Shown in pieces: positions 1 to 9,030 of a DNA stretch of 64,000 nucleotides. A program made the position numbers and the translations under genes. Source of the DNA: Ga0077555 sp963761475 (GTDB taxonomy: Bacteria > Pseudomonadota > Alphaproteobacteria > Rhizobiales > Hyphomicrobiaceae); the NCBI GenBank assembly GCA_963761475.1, contig CAVXGT010000014.1:124001-188000 (forward strand), in the 5' to 3' direction. A model generated the notes under the pieces. It searched no databases. It saw nothing but the letters and a program-made list of their open reading frames with translations, and had not been told where the DNA came from. Each line of letters starts with the position of its first letter. Position 1 is the first letter of the stretch.

Positions 1-1
1 G

Positions 2-811
2 CTGCTGCTTGCCGGTATCGGTACCGCAACAGATCCGGCTGCCACTCAGGATGTCATCCGTCAGGTAAGAGCGAATGGGCCGTTTACTTCAACCTTGAGC
101 GGAATCGTGGCAATCGACGACGCGATCGGTCTGATTGCGTTCAGCCTGTTGCTTGTCGCTGCCAAGGCCTTAATCGGCAACGGCAGCTTGGATTCCCTCG
201 GCCATGGTCTCTGGGAGTTGTTCGGCGCGATTGGCGTTGGCGCATTCGTCGGGCTACCTGCAGCAGCGCTAACGGGCCGAATCAGGCCCGGTGAGCCAAT
301 GCAGTCGGAGGCTATTGGCATCGTCTTGATCTGCGCTGGCCTTGCGATCTGGCTGAACGTTTCGTTCCTATTGGCGGTAATGGTGGCGGGGTTCATCATC
401 GTCAACTTCGCCCGCCATCATAGACGGCCATTCCACGAGATCGAGCATGTCGAGTGGCCTTTCATGGTGATGTTCTTTGTGCTCGCTGGCGCCTCGGTCG
501 CTACCCCAAATGTGATGCAACTGGGAGCGATCGGTGTGGCCTATATTGTGCTGCGCATCGTGTCCCGCATCGCCGGCGCATGGACCGGCGCATGGCTCGG
601 GGATGCGGCACGGCCAATCCGCTGCTGGATGGGCGTCGCGCTGATGCCGCAGGCCGGCGTCGCCATCGGCATGGCGCTTGCCGCCAGCGCCCACATTGGC
701 GCGATGAAGGAAACGTTGCTGGCGGCGGCGATCGGATCTACCGTGTTTTTTGAGCTTGTCGGCCCTGTCCTGACCCACCTCGCTTTGCGTCGGGTCGGGG
801 AAGCGGAATGA
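2..811 (+). CDS. Cation:proton antiporter, C-terminal part (5' end outside window)
   Basis: The frame is open from base 2, so the gene begins before the window. The visible 269 codons start in a region resembling the ion-binding core of monovalent cation:proton antiporters: a TATDPAAT stretch, then GIVAIDDAIGL about 30 residues later, where paired acidic residues in a membrane helix are typical. Several hydrophobic segments follow and the protein ends shortly after the last one, with no TrkA-N or USP domain. It should exchange Na+ or K+ for H+ across the inner membrane. The family (CPA1 or CPA2) and the ion cannot be fixed from this fragment. No operon partner is visible downstream. Confidence 0.8.
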   Translation: MLLAGIGTATDPAATQDVIRQVRANGPFTSTLSGIVAIDDAIGLIAFSLLLVAAKALIGNGSLDSLGHGLWELFGAIGVGAFVGLPAAALTGRIRPGEPMQSEAIGIVLICAGLAIWLNVSFLLAVMVAGFIIVNFARHHRRPFHEIEHVEWPFMVMFFVLAGASVATPNVMQLGAIGVAYIVLRIVSRIAGAWTGAWLGDAARPIRCWMGVALMPQAGVAIGMALAASAHIGAMKETLLAAAIGSTVFFELVGPVLTHLALRRVGEAE

Positions 812-1922
812 ATGATTGTCGAGCGAGGTGCAGCGTCTCGGACGCCTCCACGGCAGGTTGTGCCACATGGCAAGGGGCCGGGCGTCGGAAACGCGCCAAA
901 GCAGGAGGCGCGTGCGATTGCGACGGGCTTTGACAGCAAGCTGCGCGGTCTCCCTCCGTCCTGTTCGTCTGCTTCGAACGGCAGCGGACACGCGTTACCA
1001 AGGTATGACGAATTTGACCCATGGCAGAGTTGGGTCACTCGCACGCATCACGGGCTCTCGTGCGACGGCAGGACCGCCCCATCTGCGGACATCGGCGGCT
1101 GCTCAACCCGCACTGTCAACGCCTGACCGGCCAATGACCGCTCCCATATAAAACCCGCCATCCAAATCACATTACCGCACCGACATGCGGCCATCACGCG
1201 CGCCGGCGGCGACGGTTGGCCCCGAGCGTAGCAGCGCCTTTGAGACACAAACTTATCCCCGCCCCCTCTGCCTGTGCCTACACTGCCGGCATCCGTCTCA
1301 TGCCGGGGCCCCGGAACTCGAGCTGGGAATTCTGGGCGGGACGGATGCGCGTCGGATAGGTGTGGCGGTACTCAGCCATCGCCCGTCGAGGATGCCGTCT
1401 TCGTGCAGTCGTGAGTGGCCACGGAGACAGTCGTAACGGCCGGCGTTCGATATGGATGCGCGCTGGCCCGCAGCCTCAGCCGTCCGAAAGGGAGCCCACT
1501 CCCGTCACGCGTAGCGGTGCGGCCCGGCCGCATCCCAATCCAAATGTCAAAGCGAGGTCGAGCTGCACCGCGCCCCGCGTTTGATTTTCGCGCCCTGCCG
1601 CCCGGTGACGGCGGGGGAAAAGGTCATGGCCGATGCAGCTCTCCAGCCCTCACGCGCATACCGGCCGGCTCCCCGCAGGGGAGTCGGAAGGCGCGACGAA
1701 AATGGCGCCACTAAGAAAGAAGGGGGTTTGGGTGACACGTCCCCCAAACGGGTGCGGGCCGGCGCGGATGCTTTGTGGGCATCTGAAGCGCCACGCCAAA
1801 TAGCCCGCTCGCGCCGCAGGCGCGAGAAACGTCGAATGCTCTGTGGGCATCTGGAGCGCAAAGCTGAACTGGCCGCTCGCGCCGCCGGCCCGACCATCGC
1901 GCAACGATCAGTCCCTCAAAAC
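812..1922. other. Gene-poor stretch of about 1.1 kb
   Basis: No convincing gene lies between the antiporter and the epimerase. The open frames here are short, GC-driven and mutually overlapping, and none shows a recognisable domain or ribosome binding site. Towards the right end there are small hairpin-forming sequences: CTCCCC-GCA-GGGGAG near 1670, GTTTGGG with CCCAAAC near 1725-1750, and the repeat described separately at 1768-1903. No tRNA or rRNA signature was seen. Confidence 0.5.
1768..1903. repeat. Imperfect 68-bp direct repeat, two copies
   Basis: Copy 1 spans 1768-1835 and copy 2 spans 1836-1903. Two blocks are conserved at exactly 68-base spacing: ATGCTyTGTGGGCATCTGrA (1768 and 1836) and CCGCTCGCGCCGC (1805 and 1873); the rest has diverged. 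Copy 1 also holds a perfect hairpin, CTCGCGCC-GCA-GGCGCGAG (1808-1826). It lies just beyond the 3' end of the minus-strand epimerase gene, so it may affect transcript ends, but there is no T-tract. Function unknown. Confidence 0.65.
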
Positions 1923-2912
1923 TTACGACGCCAACCGCTTTGCGAGCTCGGCTTCCCACGCCAGCGCCTGCGCGACGATTTTGTCGAGGTCGTCGTGCTC
2001 GGGCACCCAGCCGAGCTGCTCGCGGATCTTTTTCGAGGCGGCAACGATGGCCGCCGGATCACCTGCACGCCGCGGCGACAAGCGGACGTCCATGTCCTTG
2101 CCGGCAACGCGCTTCACGGCGTCGATCACGGCCAGCACGGAATAGCCCTTGGAGTAGCCGCAATTGAAAACTTCCGACGCCCCGCCCCGTCGCAGATGGC
2201 CGAGGGCCGCGACATGAGCGCGCGCCAGATCCTTGACGTGGATGAAGTCGCGCACACAGGTGCCGTCCTCGGTCGGATAGTCGGTGCCGAACACGTCCAT
2301 GTGTCCGCGCTTGCCGAGCGCCGTTTCGCAGGCGACCTTGATCAGATGCGTTGCCTTGGGCGTCGACTGGCCCGACCGGCCGGCCGGATCGGCGCCGGCC
2401 ACGTTGAAGTAGCGCAGCGCCACATAGCGGAAGTCGTGCGCCGCAGCGGTATCGCGCAGCATGATCTCCGTCATGAGTTTCGACCAGCCGTAGGGATTGA
2501 TCGGCGCCAGGGTGGCAGTCTCGGTGACCGGCAACTGATCGGGATTGCCATAGACGGCAGCCGTCGAGGAGAAGATGAAATTCTTCACGCCGGCGTTGAC
2601 CGCGGCCTCGATCAGCCCGCGCGATTTGACGGTGTTGTTGTTGTAGTACATGAGCGGATTGGCGACCAACTCCGGCACCACGATCGAGCCTGCGAAATGG
2701 ATGATCGCCTCGATTTTGCGCTCCCGCAGGATGCGCGCGACGAGCTCGGTGTCGCCGATGTCGCCGACGACCAGCTCGGCCGGCTTGGCGACGGCCCAGG
2801 CAAAGCCCGTCGACAGGTTGTCCAGTACGACGACGTCTTCGCCGGCATCGACCAGCTCCAGGACCATATGGCTGCCGATATAGCCTGCTCCGCCTGTGAC
2901 CAGGATCGTCAT
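1923..2912 (-). CDS. galE: UDP-glucose 4-epimerase GalE
   Basis: This 329-residue protein interconverts UDP-glucose and UDP-galactose for exopolysaccharide or LPS synthesis in the cytoplasm. It is an extended short-chain dehydrogenase of normal GalE length. Visible motifs are the NAD-binding GGAGYIGS at residues 7-14, SSTAAVYG at 115-122 carrying the catalytic Ser/Thr, and YGWSK at 141-145 with the catalytic Tyr and Lys. The start at 2912 (MTILVTGG) is preferred over longer in-frame extensions because the Rossmann motif begins immediately after it and GAGAGGGCGAG lies upstream. It is transcribed away from the class II aldolase. A second, divergent galE copy sits at 48.0 kb. A UDP-xylose or UDP-glucuronate epimerase is a less likely alternative. 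Confidence 0.92.
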   Translation of the reverse strand: MTILVTGGAGYIGSHMVLELVDAGEDVVVLDNLSTGFAWAVAKPAELVVGDIGDTELVARILRERKIEAIIHFAGSIVVPELVANPLMYYNNNTVKSRGLIEAAVNAGVKNFIFSSTAAVYGNPDQLPVTETATLAPINPYGWSKLMTEIMLRDTAAAHDFRYVALRYFNVAGADPAGRSGQSTPKATHLIKVACETALGKRGHMDVFGTDYPTEDGTCVRDFIHVKDLARAHVAALGHLRRGGASEVFNCGYSKGYSVLAVIDAVKRVAGKDMDVRLSPRRAGDPAAIVAASKKIREQLGWVPEHDDLDKIVAQALAWEAELAKRLAS

Positions 2913-3273
2913 GTCGTCTCGCCCTCTCTCGTGCCGCGTGCGTTGTCGGAACGCCGTCTCGATATTCGTCCGGATCCGGAGCACGTGTGGTGCCCCAGCG
3001 CCGCATCGCTTGCAAGTGCCGTTCCCCGCCGATTTGTACGGTTTTGGGCCGGATGCACCAGCCACGCCCCGGATTGGTACGAACAGGAGCACGTAGGGTG
3101 ATGACGGAACGGACGATTTATCACCAGGACCTCTCCAAAACATGTGCTGGAGGCTTAAAACGGGCGCGATTTCCCGCTCGTGTCCGGACAATTGTCGCGC
3201 TAGGCTGGCACACTGAGGGCCCAGGCTGCGGTCGGCAGCTCACGTGTCAGGTCGGCCCCGATGGAGGATACCT
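2913..3273. other. Intergenic region between divergent galE and class II aldolase
   Basis: About 360 bases separate two divergently transcribed genes, so promoters for both should be here. No clear -35/-10 pair, palindrome or structured RNA was recognised. The only firm element is the Shine-Dalgarno GGAGGA at 3263-3268 ahead of the aldolase start. Confidence 0.4.
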
Positions 3274-4074
3274 ATGCAACAGAAAGTTGCGCCCGTTCGC
3301 CAGAATGAGTGCTCGGACGCCGAATGGCAGGCCCGTGTCGATCTCGCCGCCGCACACCGGCTGGCCTACATGCACGGCTTCCACGAGGGCATTTTCAACC
3401 ATCTGACTCTGCTCGTGCCGGGCCGCAAGGATCGCTACTACCAGATCCCCTTCGGCATGCATTGGTCGGAGGTTTCGGCGTCCTCGTTCATGGAAGTGGG
3501 CTTCGACGGCGAGTTGAAGCGCGGCTCGGGCGACATCGAGCGCTCGGCCTACGCCATCCACATGCCCATGCATCGCGCCAAGCCGGAGCAGTGCGCCGCC
3601 GTTTTCCACACCCACATGCCCTACACCAGCGCGCTGACCCGCCTCGAGGACCCGCGCATCAAGGAGATCGGCCAGACCGAGGTGATCCTCATGGGCAAGA
3701 TCGCCTATGACGAGGACTACGACGGCCCGGCCTGGGACTCGTCGGAAGGCGACCGGCTCGCCAAGGTTCTCGGCGACAAGAGCATCCTTTTCATGGCCAA
3801 CCACGGCGTAACGACTGTCGGCACCTGCGTCGCCGAGGCCTACGATCGGCTCTACTACATCGAGCGCGTCGCCCAGGTGCAGCTGTTCGCCATGTGGACC
3901 GGGCAGCGGCTGAAGATGATGCCGCAGGACATCGTCGACAAGACGGCGCGCAACAACGGCCAGGACAAGACCGAAGGCGCCCGTTTCCCGAAGTACGATC
4001 CGCCGCCGGCAGTTCGCCATTTCGACGCACTGAAGCGCATCCTCGACCGCAAGGAACCCGACTATAAGGATTGA
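3274..4074 (+). CDS. Class II aldolase/adducin family protein
   Basis: A 266-residue cytosolic protein of the class II (zinc-dependent) aldolase/adducin fold, a family that includes fuculose-1-phosphate aldolase and ribulose-5-phosphate 4-epimerase. Likely metal-binding sites are the FHTHMPYT motif near residue 110 and the ANHG motif near residue 172; an FNHLTLL stretch near residue 43 occupies the usual glycine-rich phosphate region. The start at 3274 is fixed by GGAGGA at 3263-3268; an upstream ATG at 3244 has no such signal. It stands alone, 255 bases before a convergent LysE-type exporter. Substrate is unknown: many family members in alphaproteobacteria are uncharacterised and may not be aldolases. 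Confidence 0.85.
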   Translation: MQQKVAPVRQNECSDAEWQARVDLAAAHRLAYMHGFHEGIFNHLTLLVPGRKDRYYQIPFGMHWSEVSASSFMEVGFDGELKRGSGDIERSAYAIHMPMHRAKPEQCAAVFHTHMPYTSALTRLEDPRIKEIGQTEVILMGKIAYDEDYDGPAWDSSEGDRLAKVLGDKSILFMANHGVTTVGTCVAEAYDRLYYIERVAQVQLFAMWTGQRLKMMPQDIVDKTARNNGQDKTEGARFPKYDPPPAVRHFDALKRILDRKEPDYKD

Positions 4075-4330
4075 GGCAGCATTGGGCCCTCGCAGCGGCA
4101 CCGGGCTCTCGCCTGGTGTTGGCTGCGTGTGCCGTAGTGCCCCCCCCGGCGAAGGGGCGGGCTCGGCCGCAGCGCTGGTCAAATCTGTAGCCGGGCCTGC
4201 CTGCCCGCCTTGGCCGCCTCAACCGCGGCGATTTTGTCCAGGCTTCGCGAAGCAGCAGGTTCTGCGGTGAACCGCTATCTGTAGTCGCGGGAGCGGTAGA
4301 CGGCGATAGGAAAACAAGCGCCGGCTCGCG

Positions 4331-4909
4331 TCAGCGGAAGGCATGCGCGCTGACCGCGACCGCCAACATGGCAAGGGCGACGGCGCTCAACCGATAGCCG
4401 AACCCTTTGGGCGCCACGTCACGAAATCCGCGCTGCAGCAAGCTTCCAGCAAGGATCCACCCGAAACCGATCGCCACGATTTCGACAGCCAGAACCGCAA
4501 TCCAGGGCGCCAACGCCAACAGGTCGATCTCCTGCGGCAGGATCGCGAAAGCGAAAATGAGCCCCTTGGGATTGAGGAGGGTGGCGACAAAGATCTGCGA
4601 CAGAGTAACGGCTTCTACCCGGCTGTCGTCTGCCGAGGCCTGTCGCCAGAGCTTGAATGCAAGATAGATGAGGTACGCAGCCACGGCGATGCGCAGAACT
4701 GCGGCAGACGCCGGAACAGCCGCTAGCACGGGGTCGAGAGCCGTCCGAAGCAGCAGTATCGCCGTCAGATAGCCGCACAGAGAAGCGGCAAGCGCCGGCA
4801 ATGATCGTCGAACGCCGATCGCCGCACCGGATGTGACTAAAAGTGCATTCGTCGGCCCGGGCGCTGCGAGGAGCGACAAGCTGGCAGCAACGAAAGTCGT
4901 GGGTTCCAT
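4331..4909 (-). CDS. LysE/RhtB family amino acid exporter
   Basis: A 192-residue integral membrane protein of the usual LysE/RhtB length and topology, with about six hydrophobic segments. It carries the family signature near the N-terminus, PGPTNALLV at about residues 17-25, and the central NPKG motif near residue 113 (TLLNPKGLIFAFA). Such proteins export amino acids or related metabolites across the inner membrane. The substrate cannot be read from the sequence, and there is no adjacent LysR-type regulator, which often accompanies this family. The gene converges on the class II aldolase. Confidence 0.85.
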   Translation of the reverse strand: MEPTTFVAASLSLLAAPGPTNALLVTSGAAIGVRRSLPALAASLCGYLTAILLLRTALDPVLAAVPASAAVLRIAVAAYLIYLAFKLWRQASADDSRVEAVTLSQIFVATLLNPKGLIFAFAILPQEIDLLALAPWIAVLAVEIVAIGFGWILAGSLLQRGFRDVAPKGFGYRLSAVALAMLAVAVSAHAFR

Positions 4910-5397
4910 TTTTGGGTCTCGAGCGCGCAGGGCGACGTTGATCGGCCAGCCTAGGTTGGCATCTTGTTGCGGCTGCTCTCGTGAGTGCCGAGTAAGCCGT
5001 GAGCTGTATCACGACCGGCAACTATCAACCCAGAGAATTGCTGCCAAGCCATGAGCCAATGCGCGCGTGATCGACACGGGCAGCATGGACGGCCAAGCGG
5101 TTGCTCCGAGGGTACGTGGTTCAGGTGGGCCTCGGCCGCCCCATGCTCGGCGCATCGGACGCGCCTCTCCGGCGCTCGAAGCGATTGCAACGCGCGCCAT
5201 CATCTCAGCTTTGTCCCTCGCCATCGCAGTTGCAGGCAGGCTTGCACCGTGGCTCACCCTGAGCGCGCGTGGACATCACCGAAGTCACACGCCGAGCCTG
5301 CCTTTTGATTGATCTCAAGGTGATTGCACCGTTGGTCCGATAATATTGAAGTTCAATATTAAATCAGTGAGCATCTAAACATGGTACGGAGGAAAAT
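4910..5397. other. Intergenic region upstream of cytochrome c gene
   Basis: About 490 bases between divergently transcribed genes. The left 400 bases show nothing recognisable. The right end is AT-rich and holds the perfect inverted repeat listed at 5341-5361 and then GGAGGAAAAT just ahead of the cytochrome start, so this is most probably its regulated promoter. Confidence 0.5.
5341..5361. promoter_or_regulatory. Perfect inverted repeat, candidate operator
   Basis: Ten-base arms around a single central base; the inner part reads AATATTGAA-G-TTCAATATT (5342-5360), with an extra T/A pair at the ends. It is AT-rich in GC-rich surroundings and ends 36 bases before the ATG of the cytochrome gene. 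The arrangement is that of a dimeric repressor site overlapping a promoter; TGAA/TTCA half-sites occur in ArsR/SmtB-type operators. No candidate regulator gene is adjacent. Confidence 0.6.
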
Positions 5398-5817
5398 ATG
5401 CGGCTCTTTCATCTTCTTGCACCCATGGTCGCCGCGCCCTTGCTCTGCCTGCAGGCCATCAGCGGATCAGCCGAGGATAAGCTGATCGTGAATGATGAAT
5501 ACCGGACGTCGTGTCAGGTTTGTCATGGTCCCGGCGGCAAGGGAGACGGACCGATGGCCGAGGTTCTCAAAATCAAACCATCGGATCTGACCGCGCTTTC
5601 GAAGAAAAATGACGGCAAGTTCCCGTTCCTGAAGGTCTTCCAGGTGATCGATGGGAGGACGCTCGTGCCTGCGCACGGTACGCGCGACATGCCGGTCTGG
5701 GGGCGGAGCTACACGTCCAATATCGGCGAAAAATATGGCCCGTACGGCGGTGAAGCGGCAATCCGGGCCCGCGTACTCGAGCTCGTCTATTTCGTCCAGA
5801 CCCTGCAGGCCCATTGA
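5398..5817 (+). CDS. Periplasmic class I c-type cytochrome
   Basis: A 139-residue precursor with an N-terminal signal peptide (hydrophobic to about residue 24, then SGSAED). The haem attachment motif CQVCH is at residues 39-43 and the probable axial methionine is Met98 in DMPVWG, which gives one low- or mid-potential haem in the periplasm. Strong GGAGG precedes the ATG. Its stop overlaps a TTG by three bases, but the next gene probably starts 38 bases further on; the two are likely co-transcribed. A palindromic operator candidate lies just upstream. It resembles small cytochromes that shuttle electrons to oxidases or dehydrogenases; the redox partner is not in the window. Confidence 0.88.
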   Translation: MRLFHLLAPMVAAPLLCLQAISGSAEDKLIVNDEYRTSCQVCHGPGGKGDGPMAEVLKIKPSDLTALSKKNDGKFPFLKVFQVIDGRTLVPAHGTRDMPVWGRSYTSNIGEKYGPYGGEAAIRARVLELVYFVQTLQAH

Positions 5818-5855
5818 GTTTCGGTGTTGTTCGATCTGCAGGATGGGAGGCTGGT

Positions 5856-6584
5856 TTGGCAGCCGACAGTAGCGAGCGGGGTTGGTGGCGCGCTGCAGTC
5901 GTCGTGGGGGCGTTGGCTTTGGTCGTGAGCCGGCTGCCTGTCGGCACGGCCAAGGCACAGTCCGCTGTGCCCCATCGCATCGGCTTCTCAGTCAGCGAGC
6001 CTGATACACGAGGAGCCGACGGCAAGCGAACGGTTGCCATTTCCTATGCCGGACCGATCGCCTATCCGATGGCAGCAAATCTGAAGGACCTGTTGTCGGA
6101 ATGGAAGAGCCGCGCCGACAGGATCGTTCTCGACCTGGACAGCGCAGGCGGTTCCGTCGGCGAAGCCGAGGCCGCCTCGGCGCTCTTGGTCCAAGCCAGG
6201 CAGACGGTTGACCTTCACACGCGCGTCAGCCAGGGCGGCAGGTGCCTATCGAGCTGTGTGCTCGTGTTCATGCAGGGCGCGCAACGCATCGCCGGCAGCG
6301 CCAGCGTATGGCTGTTTCACGGAGCGTGCAGTTTTGCCTCCAATGTGCCGAACGCCGACGCAACCGGGAGGTTTGTCGATAAATTGAGGGCGGCTGGTGT
6401 TTCGCCCGCGTTTCTGGAGATGCTTCGGTGCGGCGGCCACTTGTCCGAGCCGGGCAAATTCTGGGCGAGCGGCTATCAGCTCGACAAGGTCTTTTCAGCT
6501 GGCATCATCACCCGCCTGCTGCCGGACTGGCAGCCCGAGCCTGCCGTCACGCCGCCCTTCGATCCGAACGTGCGCGCGCGCTGA
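5856..6584 (+). CDS. Periplasmic Clp protease-like protein (COG3904 type)
   Basis: A roughly 242-residue protein with an N-terminal hydrophobic segment (WWRAAVVVGALALVVSRL) that looks like a signal peptide or anchor ending near TAKAQ. The body has the ClpP/crotonase-like pattern of the COG3904 family: LDLDSAGGSVGEAE, then GGRCLSSCVLVF, where one serine would take the ClpP nucleophile position, then a VWLFHGA stretch carrying a His. Proteolytic activity is not proven for this family. TTG at 5856 is chosen because GGGAGG sits at 5845-5850; a TTG at 5814 overlapping the cytochrome stop is the alternative. Tight linkage to the cytochrome suggests a shared envelope role. Confidence 0.75.
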   Translation: MAADSSERGWWRAAVVVGALALVVSRLPVGTAKAQSAVPHRIGFSVSEPDTRGADGKRTVAISYAGPIAYPMAANLKDLLSEWKSRADRIVLDLDSAGGSVGEAEAASALLVQARQTVDLHTRVSQGGRCLSSCVLVFMQGAQRIAGSASVWLFHGACSFASNVPNADATGRFVDKLRAAGVSPAFLEMLRCGGHLSEPGKFWASGYQLDKVFSAGIITRLLPDWQPEPAVTPPFDPNVRAR

Positions 6585-6876
6585 CGTCGCGATGCATCGC
6601 CGCGCCGTGTCGAGCAGCAAGACGAAACCAATCGCAATTGCATCTCCATGGCAGCGGCGCTCGGCCCGCTTCGGCGCCCAACCGCCTCGCTCATGGCGTT
6701 CGTGATGGCGTCCTGGCTACGGGATGGGTAGGCGGTGCTTCCTCCCGACGCATCCGCTTGGCGGGTCCGCGAGAGTGTGCGTACCATTGCAGCGATAGCT
6801 GCCGGCGTCGCCACAACCCGATTGGCCGCCCGCACCAGCCCCGCCCCAGAGCTTCCCGAGAGCCCGAGCCACAGTC

Positions 6877-8976
6877 ATGACCATCGAAAGCCTGAAGCCC
6901 TTCCTCACGCCCCGCTCGATCGCCATCCTCGGCGCCTCGCAGGACCCGAACAAGGTCGGCGGCCGGCCGCTGCATTACCTCAAGCGCTACGGCTTCAAGG
7001 GCCCGATTTATCCGATCAACCCTGGCCGGCCCGAGGTGCAGGGCGTCAAGAGCTTCAAGAGCCTGGACGAGCTGCCGGAGGTGCCCGAGTTGGCGCTGTG
7101 TGTGGTGGCCGGTGACGCGGCCGTCGACGCGGTCGAGGCGGCCGCCGCCAAGGGTGTCAAAGGGCTGATCTGCATCACGTCCGGTTTCGGCGAGACCTCC
7201 GATCCGGAGGGTGCCAAGAAGCAGGCCCGCATGGTGGCGGCGGCCAAGGCCGGCGGCATGCGCATGGTCGGGCCCAACACCCAGGGCCTCGCCAACTTCT
7301 CCAATGGCTGCGTGGCCTCCTTCTCCACCATGTTCACGACGCTCCAGTGCAAGGACGGCCCGATCGCCATGGTCAGCCAGTCCGGTGCCATGAGCGCCAT
7401 ACCCATCGGCCTTTTGGCAGAGAAGGGCCTCGGCGTCCGCTATTCGCTCGCAACCGGCAACGACGCCGACGTGTCCGTGCTCGAGATGGCCTGTGCCGCT
7501 GCCGCCGATCCGGACATGAAGCTGCTGCTGCTCTATCTCGAAGGCATGCCGCACGCCGACAAGCTCGCCGACTTGGCCGAAATCGCACACAAGAACGGCA
7601 CCATGGTCGTTGCCCTGAAATCCGGCCGCACCGACGCCGGCGCCCGCGCCGCAGCATCCCACACCGGTGCGCTCGCCAACGAGGATCGCGTCGTCGACGC
7701 AGCCTTCAAGCGCGTGGGCATCTGGCGCGCCGAGAACATCGCCGAGCTCGTATCGTCGGCCGAGGTCTATCTCAAGGGCTGGAAACCCAAAGGCCGCCGC
7801 TTCGTCACCATCTCGGGCTCCGGGGCAACGGGCGTCATGTCGGCCGATCACGCCACCCACGCCGGGCTCGAGGTCGTGAGCTTCCCTCCCGCGACCCGCA
7901 AGCAACTGGACACCATCCTGCCGAGCTTCGCCAGCGCCGCCAACCCGATCGACCTGACCGCCGCCCTGCTCACCAACAACGCGTTGCTCGGCCAGATCCT
8001 GCCGGTGATCGCTGATAGCGACGCGGCCGACCTCTTCAAGGTCGACATGCCCGTCGCTGGCCCCGGTTACGACATGGCGGGTTTCGCCAAGGACATAGCC
8101 ACCTTCAGCGCTGCAACAGGCCGTCCCGTTGTCGTCGCCGGCTGGCAGGGCGATATCCCCTCGACATTCCGCAACGCCGGCGTGCCCGTCTTTCCGCTCG
8201 AAGCCGAGGCGATCAAGGGTCTGGCCCAGCTTGTTGCCCATCACGAGTTGGCCGATCTGGCCAAGACCCGCCCGCGGCCGTCGTGGCACCCCTATGATCC
8301 CGCCGCCACCAGCCGCGCGCAGGCGACGTTGAACGAGGCCGAAAGCCTGCAGACCTTGGCCAAGGCCGGCTTGCCCATCGTCCCCCACCACCTCGCCCGC
8401 TCATCGGAGGAAGCGGCAGCCGCTTGGCGCGATCTCGGCGGCCCCGTTGCCGTCAAGGGCTGCTCCGCCGACCTCCCGCACAAGTCCGAGTATGGCCTGG
8501 TCCGCCTCGGGCTCGATGCCGAGGACGCCATTCGCGCGGCCTTCCGCGACATGGAAACGGCGGTGGCCAAGGCCGGCGCCCGCTTCGACGGCGCCATCGT
8601 CGCCCGCATGGTCAAGGGGCGCCGCGAAATGCTGATCGGCGCCCATCGCGATCCCTTCTTCGGCCCCGTCGTGGTGGTGGGAGAAGGTGGCAAGTACGTC
8701 GAGGCCATGCCAGACCTGACGTTGCTGATGCCGCCATTCTCGACAGCCGACGTCGTGCGCGCCCTGCAGGGCCTGCGCTGCGCGCCCATCCTGGCAGGCG
8801 TGCGTGGCGAGCCGCCGATGGATGTTGAGGCGCTGGCCGACGCAGCCGTCAAGGTTGCCGACCTCATGCTGAAGAACCCCGACATCGCCAGCCTCGACAT
8901 GAACCCGGTCATGATCAACGACAAGGGCAGCGGCGTAGCCCTCGTCGATGCCGTTGTGGTTCGCTACGTCGGTTGA
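6877..8976 (+). CDS. ADP-forming acetate/acyl-CoA ligase, fused alpha-beta form
   Basis: A 699-residue cytosolic enzyme of the nucleoside-diphosphate-forming acyl-CoA synthetase family, which interconverts an acyl-CoA, ADP and phosphate with the free acid, CoA and ATP. Order of domains: CoA-binding Rossmann domain (from SIAILGAS, residue 15), succinyl-CoA ligase-like domains containing SHTGALANED with the probable phosphorylated His262, and from about residue 480 an ATP-grasp domain (VAVKGCSADLPHKSEYG, later SLDMNPVMI). Both subunits of the archaeal-type enzyme are thus in one chain, the common bacterial arrangement. The preceding 290 bases hold no gene. The acyl substrate is unknown; nearby CoA-transferases and hydratases fit organic acid catabolism. 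Confidence 0.88.
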   Translation: MTIESLKPFLTPRSIAILGASQDPNKVGGRPLHYLKRYGFKGPIYPINPGRPEVQGVKSFKSLDELPEVPELALCVVAGDAAVDAVEAAAAKGVKGLICITSGFGETSDPEGAKKQARMVAAAKAGGMRMVGPNTQGLANFSNGCVASFSTMFTTLQCKDGPIAMVSQSGAMSAIPIGLLAEKGLGVRYSLATGNDADVSVLEMACAAAADPDMKLLLLYLEGMPHADKLADLAEIAHKNGTMVVALKSGRTDAGARAAASHTGALANEDRVVDAAFKRVGIWRAENIAELVSSAEVYLKGWKPKGRRFVTISGSGATGVMSADHATHAGLEVVSFPPATRKQLDTILPSFASAANPIDLTAALLTNNALLGQILPVIADSDAADLFKVDMPVAGPGYDMAGFAKDIATFSAATGRPVVVAGWQGDIPSTFRNAGVPVFPLEAEAIKGLAQLVAHHELADLAKTRPRPSWHPYDPAATSRAQATLNEAESLQTLAKAGLPIVPHHLARSSEEAAAAWRDLGGPVAVKGCSADLPHKSEYGLVRLGLDAEDAIRAAFRDMETAVAKAGARFDGAIVARMVKGRREMLIGAHRDPFFGPVVVVGEGGKYVEAMPDLTLLMPPFSTADVVRALQGLRCAPILAGVRGEPPMDVEALADAAVKVADLMLKNPDIASLDMNPVMINDKGSGVALVDAVVVRYVG

Positions 8977-9030
8977 CCCCTTGCGCCCGCCGCTCTAGGC
9001 TCGGTCGAAAGCTTCGCGCGCGGACGCGCT

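Noticed and set aside
812..1151. Overlapping short open frames after the antiporter gene
   Set aside because: Two plus-strand frames and several minus-strand frames cover the same bases with low-complexity translations; none is supported.
1581..3101. A 506-codon plus-strand open frame across the galE region
   Set aside because: It is antisense to galE over most of its length, Arg/His-rich, and an artefact of GC-rich codons; galE on the other strand has all family motifs.
6691..8391. A 566-codon minus-strand open frame
   Set aside because: Antisense shadow of the acyl-CoA ligase gene with the Gly/Val/His-rich composition typical of such shadows.
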